Assembly (NCBI RefSeq): GCF_030867145.1 | Contig: NC_134429.1 | Location: 17,086,615-17,150,614, forward strand | DNA length: 64,000 nucleotides | Direction of reading: 5' to 3' | Origin: Opisthocomus hoazin | Taxonomy: Eukaryota; Chordata; Aves; Opisthocomiformes; Opisthocomidae | Shown: piece after piece, positions 12,851 through 27,300 of the stretch | How the letters are laid out: every line of letters begins with the position of its first letter | How positions within the stretch are numbered: position 1 is the first letter of the stretch | The notes under the pieces: model-generated | What the model saw: the letters and a program-made list of their open reading frames with translations, nothing else | What the model was told of the DNA's origin: nothing | Databases searched by the model: none | Translations under genes and position numbers: made by a program

Positions 12851-15800
12851 AGGCTGTTGAGTTGCCATCACATCTGTAAGGCTTTTCTTGACTGGCAATG
12901 ACAAATCAGTTTTTGGTCACATCTTCAATATGCTGCAGATGTCCACAGTTACTATGGGGAAGTCCTTTGGTAGAAGCTGTCTTCCTGCTGGTCTCTAACA
13001 GAAAAAGGAACAGCATGTGTGATGTTCCGCCAACGCGTTGCTTCCCATTGATGAGTTATCTATGCTATGAACTTATCAGGATTCAGGTCTTCCGGGCTTC
13101 CCAAAAGCAATATGTTCATCAGTTTCATTGCTTGAACTGTCACCTTTTGTTATCAGCACAAGCCAGTCTTTCGAGTGCTGTTCTGCTGTTTCTTTGTGTG
13201 CTTACTCAACCACATCTGCCCATTCAGACTTTGTGCTAATCATAGGATCTCTGTTAGATGCCTTTACAGTCTGAGTCAACAAGATAATCAAAGGTATAGA
13301 ACAGCTTGAGAGCTTGAAAAGGCTAATAATACAAGACAAAGGGGGTTCAGTGAAATGATCAGACAGTGGGTTCAAAATAATCACAAATCCTTCTTTTTCA
13401 TTCATATATAGTTAAACTGTGCACTACACGGACATGGTAGAAGCTTCAATAAACACAAAAAATGTCTTCAAGAGCTATTAAAGGCAAATGTAGCACTCTA
13501 GCTTATAAACAAACTGTAACACAGATCCTTGAAAGCATCAAAGAAATATCATTAGATGTTCTTGTGCTTATCCAAAGCTGCCTCCAACTGGCTGCTGTTA
13601 AAGATGGGCCACTGAGGGAAATGGACTTCTGGACAATTTGTGTGTTTCTATGTCATCTAATTTATAAATTTTTTTATGAAGAACATACAGAATATGCATC
13701 AACTAGGTGGATAATATCCCCCAAATACACAGTGGTTCCATGAATCTTAACCTGGACTTTTAGACGTAATCGCAAAGAGCTTAGGACAACAATTTGAAAG
13801 AGATTGCTCTCCACCTCTTTGCCCTCTTTTCCTAGGCTGTGTCTCATCTACCTATACTCAGGAGAAAGGCAGCTGAAGGGAGGATCATGGCATCAAATAT
13901 AAGCCAAAATCCTTGCACAGGAAAATACTTTTGTTAAAGAAAACAGAGTAGTGTTTATTTCTTGATATTTTCTGTACTGGTATAGAAATGAGTCCTCAAG
14001 GCTGCTCTGGAGCATCTGTGCCATGTTGTTCATTTCTTCTTAAGTTTCTGCAGTTCTTCTGCCAGGAAGGATTCTGTGGCAACTCCTTCTGCTCAGACAG
14101 ATGAAAGCTCAATTTTCCATACCCACTATCCAGAGATCTGAGAAAAGGAATTTTCTCCCCAGCCACGGTCATCCAGTCTGGAAAGAAGCACCTCAAGAAG
14201 GCTGTAGACGGTGGGTGTCCACTCTTCCAAGATGCTCCATTTATGCTCCTCCCGGTATTGAGAGGAAAGCTATCACCAGCATTCTAGCAGCAAATAGCAA
14301 AATATGCTGAGAAAAGTGTCAGCTTCAGGAAACACCAGGTGGTAAGTGAGTGGGAACCATGTAGGTGGCTTAAATGCAAGGTAGAGGTTCAGCTCGAAAA
14401 AACCACCCATCTAGCAAGAGTGAAGTTGCACAACCAAACAACTAACAGGCACTGCAAATATATGGCCATGGGGCTGGAGGCCATGGTGTTCAGCAGACAG
14501 TTCATGTCTACTGAGGTATCAGAGCCACAGCTGAGGAAGGAGACAGACGAGAAATCTCCATCCTCAAACCCATCACATTGACACCAAAAGTGGGGAATGT
14601 TCTCACCTTGTGCAGAACTATGTGTGACTTTTGTTCTGTGATTTCCCCAAAAGTCTCCCTGATTGCTTCCTCTGCCTCCTCTTCACTTGATCATCTTAAA
14701 TCACGCTGGGAGAATTCCTCCGTTTCTCAGGGTATGCTGCACTCTTTTCAATGACAGCTTAGAAATGCAGAACTCACTGGATCAGTTCAGTAGCAGTTCA
14801 AACGTCCAGTGTTAGAGGGCATGCGTGGTAGTCCAGACACAGTGGGGTCTAAGAAGCAAGTGAGGTTTGAGTCCCAGTTCTTGTCTGAGACAGCTTGCTT
14901 TCAGAAGGATGTCCTCTTTATGAGTTGTCACTGGAAATTCTATGGTCTGCAGAGATAGGGGAGTGGGGGGATACAAATGCCTCAGCTCTTTTTTGAAACA
15001 ATCCCACAGGGCTGGTGGAAAGGACATCTGGGATCTCCCATCCATCCTCCTGTTCATGGCAGGACTATCAAAGTCCTAGATTAGGGCAGCTGTGGCTTCT
15101 TCTAGTCTAGTTATGGAAGCCCCCAAAGTCAGAGCTCCCTCATCTACCTGGTGAAATGCCACAGGCCTGCACCAGCATCTGGGGAAAAAGCTTTATCTAA
15201 TGTGCAGCTTCAACTTTCCAGGTAGCAATTTGCTGTGTTGTCCCTTCTTATGTTGCTTGAAACCACTGGGAAGAGTTTGGCTCTCTTCCCTTTGTAACTG
15301 CCCTTCCAGTGACTGACCCATTGTTGCATGATTGTAACATTGCTTTTCCTCTCCTCTTTACCAGATTAAAGAAGTTCACCTCCCTCCACCTCTCTTCACA
15401 GGCTGTGTGCCACAGACTCCTCAACACTTTAGTCAGCCTCCACTTGACTCTCCACTGTTTTTACCTAGTGTCACCTAGGAGAGGAGTTGGACATCTGCCA
15501 TTAGATATCAAGGCAAATTCGTTGCCTGGACTAAATCAACTGAATCACAATTAAATGCAGGTACCCAGCTGTGGAGAGACATTAAGCTGCAGTGTATTTA
15601 CTATTTAAAGCAGATGAATGCTAAGTGGAATACTGGGATTCAGTGTATCCCTTCACCAGCTGGAATAGGAAAGCAGAAAAGATGCTGATATGGTCAAATA
15701 ATATCTCACCATGACTAGACTGAAAGTAACAAAAAAAGACCTGCATCATCAATTCTGATTCCAGTGTCTGGTATTGAAAATATCCCAGACAGAGGAGCAC

Positions 15801-16429
15801 CCTGAATTTGTCGTTCAGGTTCCTGGAAAAGAACAAGACAAGCCCTTGGAAAGATCTAGGGCTATTTCTATCTAGACCCTACTTTTTTATCAGAATGAAT
15901 GACAGTCATACAAAATACTTAAACACTCCTTGGCTATGCCATTGCTCTTAGAGGCTTTTCATTGCTTATAAACCAAATCGCATCATCATCGGTACTTTAT
16001 TTCACCCTTGTCGTAGTTAAAATATTACTCAAAGGACAATCCCTTCTTTGTGTGTTCAGTGTTTGCTGAGCACTCATTCTGGATTTGCATGATTTGTTGG
16101 AGTGAGAGCACCACCCAGGGATAAGACCAATAACATCAAAATTGCTTGCAATCATTTTGTGTTTTTCCCAGCATAAGCTCTTAACATTGAAACTTCCTTT
16201 CCTCAGCAAAACCTTCATTTTAAATTAGCAAAAACTGTTTCTCTGTTTGCTACGCGGAGGTGAGGCAGAAATGCAGCCATATTGAACAAAAAGACCTAAG
16301 AAATGATTTTCAACCTTCACATTTTTGAGCATTTGAAAGGAAGGAAATATTTTTGCTAGTAAACTAACTTTTTTCCTGCTTGCCTCAAATTTTGCCTGGA
16401 ATTGAACAAAATACAGCCTTTAGGGGAGA

Positions 16430-17310
16430 AATAAAAGGGTTAACAGACATTCTGAAATATAGGAAGAACACGGACAAAACAGGAAACGATAATGACCAGA
16501 TCAGTTAGAACATGGAGGTTAATGGGAATAGAAGCAGATAGACACAAAATGTCAGGACAGAAGGGGTACAGGAGTGAGACTAGAGGCTAATGTGGGTAGA
16601 AACTGGGAAAGAAATTATGAGGTTAGAATTTTAATAGAATTTAAAGCTAGTTGGTTGAGAACACTGGTATCTAGAACTGAAGGAGAGACCAAAAGTATGA
16701 GAACTGTGTAGAAATGGATACCTTTTAAACGAAGAAAAAAAATCTTATTATCTCAGAGTGAGCTGGGATTAAAAAATCTTGTTATCTGGGATAAAAAATC
16801 TTATTATCCCAGAGAAAGCTGGGATTGAGCTTCAGCAGAATAGAAGGAGAAATGGGCAGGCGAATCACATAAGGATCAAGAGTCTAGGGGCAGAAATGAA
16901 AGGAAAGGAATGGAATAAAGAAATCTGGGAAAAGAGCCACATTGCAGAATCTAGGTGAAAAAACCCAAAGAAACCCAAACTCCAAAAACTAAAGGAAAGA
17001 GAATGGGGACTGGGTGTCAGTAGGAAGAAGGAGCAGAGTTGGCAGCCCTTGGAGGTGAGTAAGAAGAGTAAAAGGATAAATCAGGCAAGGTCTGGAGACT
17101 GATGCAGAGATTTGGAAGAACTAAGAAGAGTGATGAGAAGGGTAAGAGAAATCTTGGGGGAAAGACGAGGTAAATTTAAGGGACAGCACAAGAGTCTATG
17201 CATACTATACTGGTGAGAAAAGGGAAAATCCCAGATTACTGATGACCGTAGAGTTACTGACAGAAGTCATAATACAGAATTACATAGCAATAAAATGACA
17301 AGGTGAATCA
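16430..17310 (+). other. Purine-rich strand-asymmetric tract
   Basis: For nearly 900 bases the plus strand is visibly dominated by A and G (many GAA, AGG and GGAA runs), unlike its neighbours. No open frame of note crosses it. It includes a short imperfect tandem repeat at 16738-16826. It could be a worn repeat of unknown family or a polypurine region. Confidence 0.5.
16738..16826 (+). repeat. Short imperfect tandem repeat
   Basis: The phrase 'aaaaaatcttattatc' or a close variant occurs three times, interleaved with 'gagctgggatt' and 'aaagctgggatt'. The TATCCCAG and CTGGGAT(A) pieces are complementary, so the unit could fold into a small hairpin. Confidence 0.6.
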
Positions 17311-20300
17311 GAGGCAGTGCTTTAAGAATCATCTCTTGGAATTACATAGTTGATTGAATCTGTCATCTAAATGCTCAACAGCTGCAAAAAAAATCCAGTG
17401 TTGGGAGTACTAGTAAAGGAGCAGAGGCCACAAGAGAAAACATAACTGAGTAATTGCATAAATTTAGGGAACACTAAATCTTGCTTTGCACTGCACCAAA
17501 GACAGAGCCAAGATGACCGGTTCCTTTACCTCATATAATGTCAGTAATTCTGAGCAAAGCTTGACAACATTTTACCTGGCTGTAGTCTGACCACTAGCCT
17601 TCTGACCAGACCCTGGAGTCACTCGGCTCAGACATCTGTGCAAGACTGTCATCACAGGTATTGAGCTTCTGGGAGGAGTGCATTCATCCTGAAACTGTTC
17701 CAGCAATACAGCACAGAAGGGAATCTTTCCCTTGAAGCACCTTAGTTGAAGAGTTAAAGCTGAAAGAAAGTTTTTTAACTAAGCAGAAGACTGAGGATTG
17801 AGAGCCTTATATCGATAAAGTGCAAGACTGAGTGTTTTCAAGGCAATACAGACTACACTTTCCTTTCTATGGCTTATAAGTGAAGAGCGTGATGATTTAG
17901 AAACAAGAACTGATAGATTCTAAAGCCTAAAAGATGACTCTGCATGCCTAGTCTGAACTTGGATTTAACATATACTAGGGAAAGATACGCATGTGTTAAG
18001 GAAGAGTACATATGTGGTTAAGGAAGTGGATGCAAAGTATGTGTTTAAGAAAGCTAATTCAAGCAATATCTTAAATAGTAGACACTCAATCTCCCTTGCA
18101 AGCTGCTCCATTATTTAATTACACACCCTAAAAAGAAATTGCATCTAAAACTTGAATTTGTCTAACTAGCATTTTATTACACTGCTGACATAAAATCCTT
18201 CTTTTTATTACTTAGCTTTCCCTCTGTGCAAATATCCATCTGTGTTAGGAGGTCATCTCTTCTCATTGATGAAGTTATAAAATCCTCACTATTGCACACT
18301 TCCTGTGTACTGGATCACCTAGTAGGAACAGGTTTGGGAAGAACTGCAAGCTGTGGCAGCAGTAATGGGAATGCTGTCGTCTGGCAGAACTTTACGCAGC
18401 TGCCAAGAGGGTTTTCTTCACGCTGCTACTCCATCCCCATGCAAAGCCTGTTGCTTCTACCTCTCTTTAGTGCTTGTGTAGCTACTCAGGGAACTGCACT
18501 TGTGAACCAATTCCATAGATAATGACTATTTTTTTTGTCACTGGTTCAGTTTCTCAGTGTATCTACTCTCCTGCCGAGCTCCACAGGTGGGATGGGAGTA
18601 GCGGCTTTGTAACAATTTTTGAAAAGCCAATGCAACCCCAAAAGTATGGATAGATAAGCTTTGTCTTTATGTTTCATGTACTTAAGTTCTTCCTGTGCTG
18701 AATGAGATATAGGTTTCTCTTATGGCCATGTTTCTTCTGTCTATAATGGTTTCTGCTTAGCTACTACATAACTATATTTGCACTTGGATTGAACTCTCCA
18801 ACTACTTTACCAGCAGGATCAAAATGGAATCATAAGCTAGTGCTGATGGCAGCTTACTTACACTTTAGCAGGCCATGCATGGACATCACTGGAGGAAGTA
18901 CAATTTAGAGTCAACCCCACAAAATTTAAGATATAGGGAGGTCACGTATGTGGATGCCTTCTGGGAAGAGGACCACAGACATCTGGACATGAAAGGTCAC
19001 AGTCCATCAGAAGCCTGCTGTTGTGACAGAATGTGGTGTCCAAATACGTGCTTTGTGTTGCTGAAAAGTGCTCCTGACATGGAAAGCAATGAGCACTTCA
19101 TCCTCTAAAGGAGAATGTAAATGCTTTCATTACATAGAAAGACGTTTGACTGATTCTTGGGAAGGTGTCCCTTGAGAAGCAAGGTGCTTTATCAGGGATT
19201 AGTTCCTGAACAGCGTCTTTGTGGCTGAACGAGTGTGAAGAACCTGGGTGGAAAACAGATAATGCATGGGTTTCTGGCCTATGTGACCCAAGAAAGGAGA
19301 AACAAACAGGTAAAAAGCATACCTCATTGCATGAACCCACATCTGGAAAGTTTATGTACACAGCTAGCAGAGAGGTGCTGGCTGACATCCTTCTGGAGAA
19401 GAAGGATTTTACAGTTCAAAAGATAACTCTGGAGGAAGGATGTATCAATAAAAAATTCTTGAGGTTGAATTGGCAGATATATGTGACCTGACAGAACCTG
19501 AGAAATTCACACCTCATTTTCCCTGGTGAGACCCAGCTGCTGGTGCTGGGCCTGTGCTTACTGATTGACATAGTGTCAGGTACTTTGCCCAGGTCAGCTG
19601 TGATATTCAGTTCCTGGTGTTCTTTCCTTCATCGACAGCAGAAATGGAGGTAGCCTGATGCAGACCAAACTTTAACTCAGCTGAACATCAGACCTTCTGA
19701 TTTCCCTCATGGTATTTCTTTCTCTTCAACAACCACATTGTCAGCCACATCTCTGTCACGAATCAGGAAAAGATAAATTAGTCCTCTAGGACGAGTATTG
19801 TGTCCGAATCCTTTTTTGTGCCTCCAAATGACTGCCTGTTCTCCAAGTCATTCCTCTTGGCAGTTAGTCTGTGCCTTGTTTACATGTGACATTCACCATC
19901 TTTGATTTGGGTGATGTAAAACACTTTGACAGCAGAACCTTCACAGACATCTAATAACAAATCTCTGTATGAAGTGTGATCTCTATATGAAGATCTGAAG
20001 GCCTCATTCATATAGAAAAGACATCTCTGTCTGATAGATGAGAGGTTTGGAACACCATTTTGGAGACCACGAGGATCCAATAGTTGAGGATAGACCCTGC
20101 TGTCACTTACTCTTCCTGGATCCCCTTTTACAAGGAGCTACAGAGGACCAAACAAGGAGGTCCCCAAAGCTTATATCTAGGGAAGCATCTCTGATCCTTC
20201 CACAAGAGAGAAACCCATATCAAGGTATGCCAGTGTCACTAGACACGATAGTCAACAGAAAGATAAGCAGTGTCCCTGGAGAAGCCTAGCTTTAGAAGGT

Positions 20301-21063
20301 GTCTCAAAGCAGGCGGGCAAGATAGTCACCATTGTCTTTTCATTAAGAATAATCTCAGTTCTAAGCAGCATGCGGGGTTTGTGCGACCAGGCTGCCCAGG
20401 ACTCTGGACACAGGTTGGCTGGGCCCAGGCTGCTCCCTGGAGCAGAGTGGATGGGCAGCGCAGAGGTAACCCATGGGCTGTAGGCGAGGAATACTCACTA
20501 AGGAAATTGCAAGGAGTTGGTGCTGCAGAAAGAAGGGTTCAAGCTGTCTTCATAAGAAGAGCAGAGGACTCTTAAAAAAAGGGAATACCTGCCAGCACAA
20601 TCACTAAAACCCTTTGAAATCTTTATTCCATATCCTTTCTTTGGGACTTAGCCCTAAAGCTCCTTTAAATTTACTACACCTTGATTTGCCTCAAGATTTT
20701 GTTGCTGTATCTAGGAATAGGACAGTTGCAGTAACCAGCAGAAGGAAAGCAAAAAGTTCCTTTCGTTTTTTTATCCAACTATGCAATCTGCGTCACAGCA
20801 GCCCTGCTTTATTATGAACATAAAAACATAATTAGTTTGCATGTGTTCTTACGAACAAAGTGTACAGATAAATTTATGTTGCTTAACACGGACACTGTTA
20901 TGCTTACCAAAAGCATCCTATAAATTGGAGCAAATTTTCTCCAGTAATTAAAAAAGAAGTCACAGAAAAGTATATATTAGTGTTCCCTATCTTTTTTCCC
21001 TGTTAAAACAATGTCAGTCATTTAACAAGGGAGCAGAAAAAGTGCAAGGTACGGAAGTAACAG

Positions 21064-21122
21064 GTAGATATGGACTAGATTACCCACAGAGGTCCCTTCC
21101 AACCCCTACCATTCTGTGATTT
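21064..21122 (+). mobile_element. CR1 3' end fragment
   Basis: A short piece matching the CR1 3' terminus: 'ctagattacccacagaggtc', then 'cttccaacccctaccattctgtgatt'-type sequence with one terminal octamer. Only the last 60 or so bases of the element are present. Confidence 0.8.
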
Positions 21123-23986
21123 GCACATTATATGGGCAAGTCCTAAACTTCAAAATTAGTCTACAGCTGCCTCAGGTTAGTACATTACAGCCTGTAGCTT
21201 GCTTAAAACATGATTACAGAACTGTACTTCTGGTCCTCCTGGGATGCTGGGTGAGCACTCGGAACCAAGGCCATGGCAGCTACCAAGAAAATCTTATTAA
21301 ACTGGGACAATCCCCAAAGATTGATAATATGCATAGTTTGTTCCACTGGCATCTTTCCTTACACAACTATCATGACAGACTTCACGACCAGAGACGTGCA
21401 GGACGACTACTGTTATCTATTCATTTGAAGCTGAACTTGGAGATGCAAGTGCACCCAAGCAATATCTCTTTGCTGAGACGTGGGAAACTTGATGCTGAAA
21501 AACTGCTTAATATTCACTTTGGGTAGGCTTCCATATAAATCTGATGAAGATGACTGGGGAAATCTGGACACTGCTTCTGCCCTGTACTCTCCAGAATACC
21601 TACTGGAGGTGTATTTCATCTGACTGATGTCTACTTATCATCAGTGAGGCATGAGAATGCATATTAACGAAAGCCAATATGTATAGCAAGAAAAAAAGGA
21701 CAAAGAATATCTGTGATCAGCTACAATGACTGAAATGTGATTACACCAATATTCATGTTGTATTACTCTTCTAAAACATTACAGTCTTCAGAATATTAGA
21801 CATTTCTCCTGCTGAATATATTTACATTTTGATTCTATTTCTCTCCCACGAGGTGTTCTTTGAACTTACTGTTCTGATTTAATGGCTATTGGTTTAGTGA
21901 CTTGGGCAATAAAGTGTGATTTATAGTAAATCATGGGTCCTGCTGATTCACTGGCTTTCATCATAACACTGATTAAACTCTGCCAACTCTTCCCAGGCAG
22001 CCCTCACAGACAGAGAAACTTGCTGGGCTTTAAAGAGTTTAGCACTGTGGGGAGGTACCCAGTGATTCAACCTGTACTGTGGTTAGAGGTAGTCTGAGAG
22101 GCAAACAGCGCCAAGCAGCATGGAAATACTGTACAGATTCTTTGCAGGATCTATTCACAGCATTCCTACATGATTTCTTGACTTATTCTGTCCTTTGGCC
22201 TCTTGTGACATAATGCATACTTGCTACGTACAGCAATACAGAAATATGACGCAGATTTTTCTAACAAGAGCCTGGAGCCAAGAGTTGATTGTCTGCAAAA
22301 CTCATATGAAGAGGGCAAAAGATATCAGCAACAGGCTGACCTCTACACTCTCATTAACAATTAAACATTAATAGGAAGTGCATGCAGATGCCGCTGTTGT
22401 CTCATGCAGCAGACCCTGGGGCCAGCAGAGCTAGTGACGCTGCACTGCACTGGGGAGAGGTTTCCTGAGAATTTGCTTCCTCAGCTGACCGGAGTGGTTG
22501 AAGGGTCCTGTGAGGAATGTGCTGCGTTCCAAGATTTATCCAAATCCCAGTTGTTACTGAACAAAAAAAAAAGGATGATGGAGATAGGAGCATATTTCAG
22601 TATACATGTGATGCTATAAAGAAAAAGGTGGAGACAACTCCAAGTTGTAGTTATCAGCTGCAGACTTTGAAATCTGTTCTTAATGTCCTTATGTGACTTC
22701 TTGGCCTTGAAGCAAAAGCTTGTACAAAAGGTACTATATGATGTGACACTCTTATTATGCTTATGTAATAAAGGTAGAATTGCTTATTAAATTTCAGAAT
22801 GCTTCTGTTGCAGCTGGCTTTACTAGATTTCAGAAGAGGCTTTCCTTCACCTCTCTCATATTTCCTCCACTGATGATCTGCCATTTATTTCTGTTATTTG
22901 AGTATTCCAGTCAAGAACATTTTTGAAAAGCCACCGGTTCAGCTAGACAAAAGGAAGCGAACAGGGTTCCCACCTCCCACTGGGCAGAGGTTCTACATTC
23001 AGGTAGTTTCTATGTGTTTACATGTGTTTACTTCCGTTGGTCACCTGTTCCTCAAGGCTAAGTAGGAACAAAATCATTAACTTCATCACAATCATTACAG
23101 TCACAAACTCAACTACCATCGTTAACTTAAGACCACATCCTTCCAAGATCACATCTGTCTCCCACCCATGGGCTCAGGCAAGATCACGAGGAAGACGGTG
23201 TGGGAAATAACTAAGGAAGCTCTTCTGAGTAAGTTTCCCTGTTGCCCAGACCAACAGCAATGAGCAATGTTACATTCTACTCTTTTACATCCCTTAGGTA
23301 CTTTGTTGCAGATTTGTCACCATAAGCAGTACGTGTTGTCCATGACGCAAAACTTCTGTACCATGTCCTTGTGTGTAAAATGAGCAGAGCATCAAACACA
23401 AGCATGGACAGTTAAATATTTTTCACATTGATTTATTGTTCTACTCTCTTCTGAATTTACACAAGAGAAAGTCTTTTTATGGCTGCTTCATTGCTGCTTG
23501 CTCATTATAGGAACTTACTTTATATGTTTATCTAGCAATAACTTCATAGGTTTGCTTGCATCTTCCAGGAAAAATACTAACAATACGGAAAAAGGAAGTA
23601 GACTGGATACAAAACATGCTGAATGTTTTCAGAAGGGACCTTGTGAGGAGTAGCTAACAATTTCTTGTTGAAAATGCTGCCATTTATGAACATGGTGTTG
23701 ATCTGCTGTGCTATTTTTGGATGCCTCTGAACTGTTTCCATTGGGGCCATGTCATTGTGTACATCAGAGATACGAGGTATTACACAGTAAAGGGACTTTC
23801 CGTTCCCCAGATAAAGGGAGGCTTTCAAAAGTCAAGAAGTGCCTCAAACTGAGATAAGAGCCTACATCTGAGAATGAACCATTTGAAAGGACTTTTATAA
23901 TTGCATGGTATCTGCAAATCATGCCTTGACTAGGCAGTGTATGATATACATGTGCACTGTGTACAGTAGGCTACATATCATATATA
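21123..23986. other. No gene recognised
   Basis: Intergenic or intronic sequence without a feature I can support. Confidence 0.45.
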
Positions 23987-24335
23987 TCACAGAATCATAG
24001 AAACATAGAATAGTTGAGGGTGGAAATAGATCTCTAAAGGTCATCTTGTCCGACCCTCTTGCTCAAGCAGGGTCACCCAGAACCACGTCCAGGTGGTGTA
24101 TGAATATCTCTAAGGATGGAGACTCCACAATCTCCCTGGGCAACCTGCTCCAGTGCTCGGTCACCCTCACAGTGAAAAAGCATTTTCTGATGTTCAAGGG
24201 AACCCACTGTGTTTCAATTTGTGCCCATCACCTCTGGTCACCACTCAAAAGAGCCTGGCTCCATCATCTCTGCATTCTCTCTGCAGGTATTTATATACAT
24301 TCATAAAATCCCCCTCAGCCTTCACTTCCCCAGGC
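23987..24335 (-). mobile_element. CR1 LINE 3' end, minus strand
   Basis: It begins with tcacagaatcatag, the reverse complement of the terminal octamers, and proceeds through the typical 3' UTR and ORF2 tail ('agcagggtcacccagaacca', 'gagactccacaatctccctg'). Moderately diverged and 5' truncated near 24335. Confidence 0.88.
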
Positions 24336-27300
24336 AGATGAATGAACCACCAGCAGATGAACGAATGTGAAGCTTGATCATGCAGGTAAGAGAAGTTTGC
24401 CACTAGTTAAGCCTGATCCAGATGTAGAAAATCACTGCCTTGACAAGGGGCTCCTTCACACACCCTGTAGTAGATGGAGATTCATGCAAAACAACTCAGT
24501 TCTTTCTCATTGGGATAAGCCCTGAGTACTGTTAGAGAAGCATTTGCAACATGGGCGATGACGGCATCTAATCTACCCCAAGTATCCATGACCTTCCCAA
24601 CAGCTGGCAGAGACAAGTTTGACTTCAGTTCTGCAGTTCTGACTGAATTATAGTCTTTGCATAAGGTCTGCTACAGGAAGGGGTGACAAAGACGCATTAC
24701 AGCTTTCCCCATGCCACGGTGGTCCTGTTTCCAGGACCAAGAATGAGTCCAAGCATTTACAAACTAACAGTCTCTGCTGGAAAGGAAAAGTGGTCTTTAC
24801 TCATTTCTTTCCCTCTCAGACTTCCAGAATGTGGCACTCCAAAAGAAGATCTTGCTTTTCGGCTTTTTATTGTTAACACATAAGGGTAATTTTCATACAG
24901 ATGCCTCAAATTAAATTGTATCGGCTTAACAAACACATTAAACTGTCTGAACTCTCAAAGGACATTGCACTGACATTTTATGTGGCCTCAGTAACCTGCA
25001 GGACTGAACTCATCATTGTACTGGAGAAGAATTCCTTCATGTTCTCATCCTATTTTCTTTTCCCTTCCACCTTTGTGGCACTTGGTACATTGCAGCGTCT
25101 TGTGGTACTTAAAGGGGATACCATATACAGGTAGAAATTGGTCTCTGAGTGTAAGAACTTCCACACTTTTGAAATCAAATTTAAGTCAGACTGTTTTTCT
25201 GCAGGATGGTGGTGGTGGTGGTGATTGCAATCCTCTGCTCAGAAGTAAAGCTGAATCCTCAGAGCTTGTAAGGTCTGGCTGTTTCCTAACGGAGACTGAG
25301 TTACTGATGAGTTACTTTCATCAGAACCACAAAGTGAAATGCCTACCATTCATGAGTGAAATTGTATACATTTACTTATACATAAAACACAACAGATGCA
25401 AAAATGGGGAAAAAAATGGATTACAGCACCTTACATGCTACTTTCGATCTGGTCGTAATTACTTTTCAGTGTCTATGGGCTTTTCACCAGGGCAATATAA
25501 CTTACATGATGGTGGTCACTTGCCCACCACAAGGCAGCCTTTAAAAAGTACATGGGCAGACTGTAAGATACAGAGGACTGGTTTCAAAAATGTTCTACCG
25601 CAGAAATACCTGAGAAAGACTTTAAAAGACCTTTGCTTCAGAAATGCTCTTTTGACTGTGGCTTTTTGCAGATGCCCCTTGGCTGCTTGTTCTCACAGTC
25701 CATGTAAGAGTTTTCACTCATAGCCAGAGCCAGCCCTTCCTCAGAGCCAACTGCTCGCAGCAAGCTGTGAGACCTGCTTCTTGACAGAATCCTTTACAAA
25801 GCGGGGAAGTACTGAACTCTGTTCACAACTACGAAGGACATTTAGCTCAAGGCACAGCTTGCAGTCTAAATTTCCAAAGGTCAAAGTGTCAGGTTAGCCA
25901 ATGAAAACCATTTTTTGGATGCAGCAGCATAAGAGGCTGATTTTCTTAGGCAATGTGTAGTCAGAGTAGCCACCAACTGAATCTCTGACTGAGTCTTAAG
26001 TGGTCAAGCAGTCCCTCCACAATCTTGCCAGGAGGAAATTTTACTGGACCATTTCAATATTAATTCCATGTCTACCTCATGTTTGTGACTCTTGAGCTAG
26101 CTTGCATCCAGCACCCTGAGCTCTTTCCAAAACAGATACAGTCTGGGACATGGTGGAAGGAGTGTGCCTCCTCACCACTGCCAGCCAGTGTGCATCCTCC
26201 AGGCAGTGTGCTTGTTCCTGTGCAGCCCTCACCACAGCACAGATTAACTTGGTCCTTTTCCTAGACCTCGTGCATGCTAAATGCCTGGGTTATTCGGGTA
26301 TGGAACGGTGACATGTGATTGTGTTTATGAAGCTTCAATATGGCTACTCAAGTTTCCAGCTTTAGTGTGTCACGTGCTGGAGCATAAAATCTTTTCTTGG
26401 GAAGAACAATAGGTCCGTATGATACCCCTATTCTCCTTTTCTAGCCCACTTCATTGCCTTCAGAGGATCTTTAGCAAAGGCAGATGGCTCATGAGATGAT
26501 CCATGTAAAAGTCCTCTTCTTAATTCACTGGTTCCCCATTTTTAGCTGTAGGTCCCAGAAGTATTTGGACTGCAGTCCCTTTCAGTACTAAACATAACTC
26601 CATAACTCCAACTCTGGATGACTAGCTGAAATAATGTGAAGCATTTATGATACCACAGAAAGGATATGGTGAACCCCAGCCTGACCTGTGAAGCTCAATT
26701 TGAGAAGTGCTAACTGGAGCCAGGAATACTCATAGAAACTTCTCTTAGTTGAATGAAAGGTGGAAGCAATTTGAAAGAAAAGTTACTGTGTGTCATGACA
26801 AGGTAAATCATTTTTATCTTCAGAAAAAGAACATTTGTTTATCATTCACACAGAAGAAAACTCAGTGAATGAGACAATGAGATCATAACTCAGTAACTTT
26901 CATCACATCATAATAGGAGGCAGGAAATGAATGAAACATGCAGACAATAAATTATACTGCTATAAATTATAGCAAGTGGTAATCCTGAATTTCCCACAGA
27001 GAATGAAGTGTTGTAAAGCTCAGTCTAACTTACTTCTTAGGAAAACACCAGACTTATGAGAAAACACCAGATTTATGAGAAAAAATGGGGAACTTACAGA
27101 GATGCTTCTGTCTCAGTGTAGCAGGTAGGGCCTGCTTCGTGTTGTGCAACTCGCTTGTGAACTCTTCAACACAACCACCCAAATAAATAAGTGGATGAAG
27201 AACACAAACTACCTTCTGAAAAGAGAATGATAGGAATGCATATGGCATGATGGACATTGGATACACAGGAGCTGGCCAGACAAATGAAGATTGTTATGAA

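Larger units (their letters stand above)
12851..21063. other. No gene recognised
   Basis: About 8 kb with no recognisable exon, RNA gene or named repeat, except the purine-rich tract listed separately. Open frames are short and none resembles a known protein. Confidence 0.45.
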
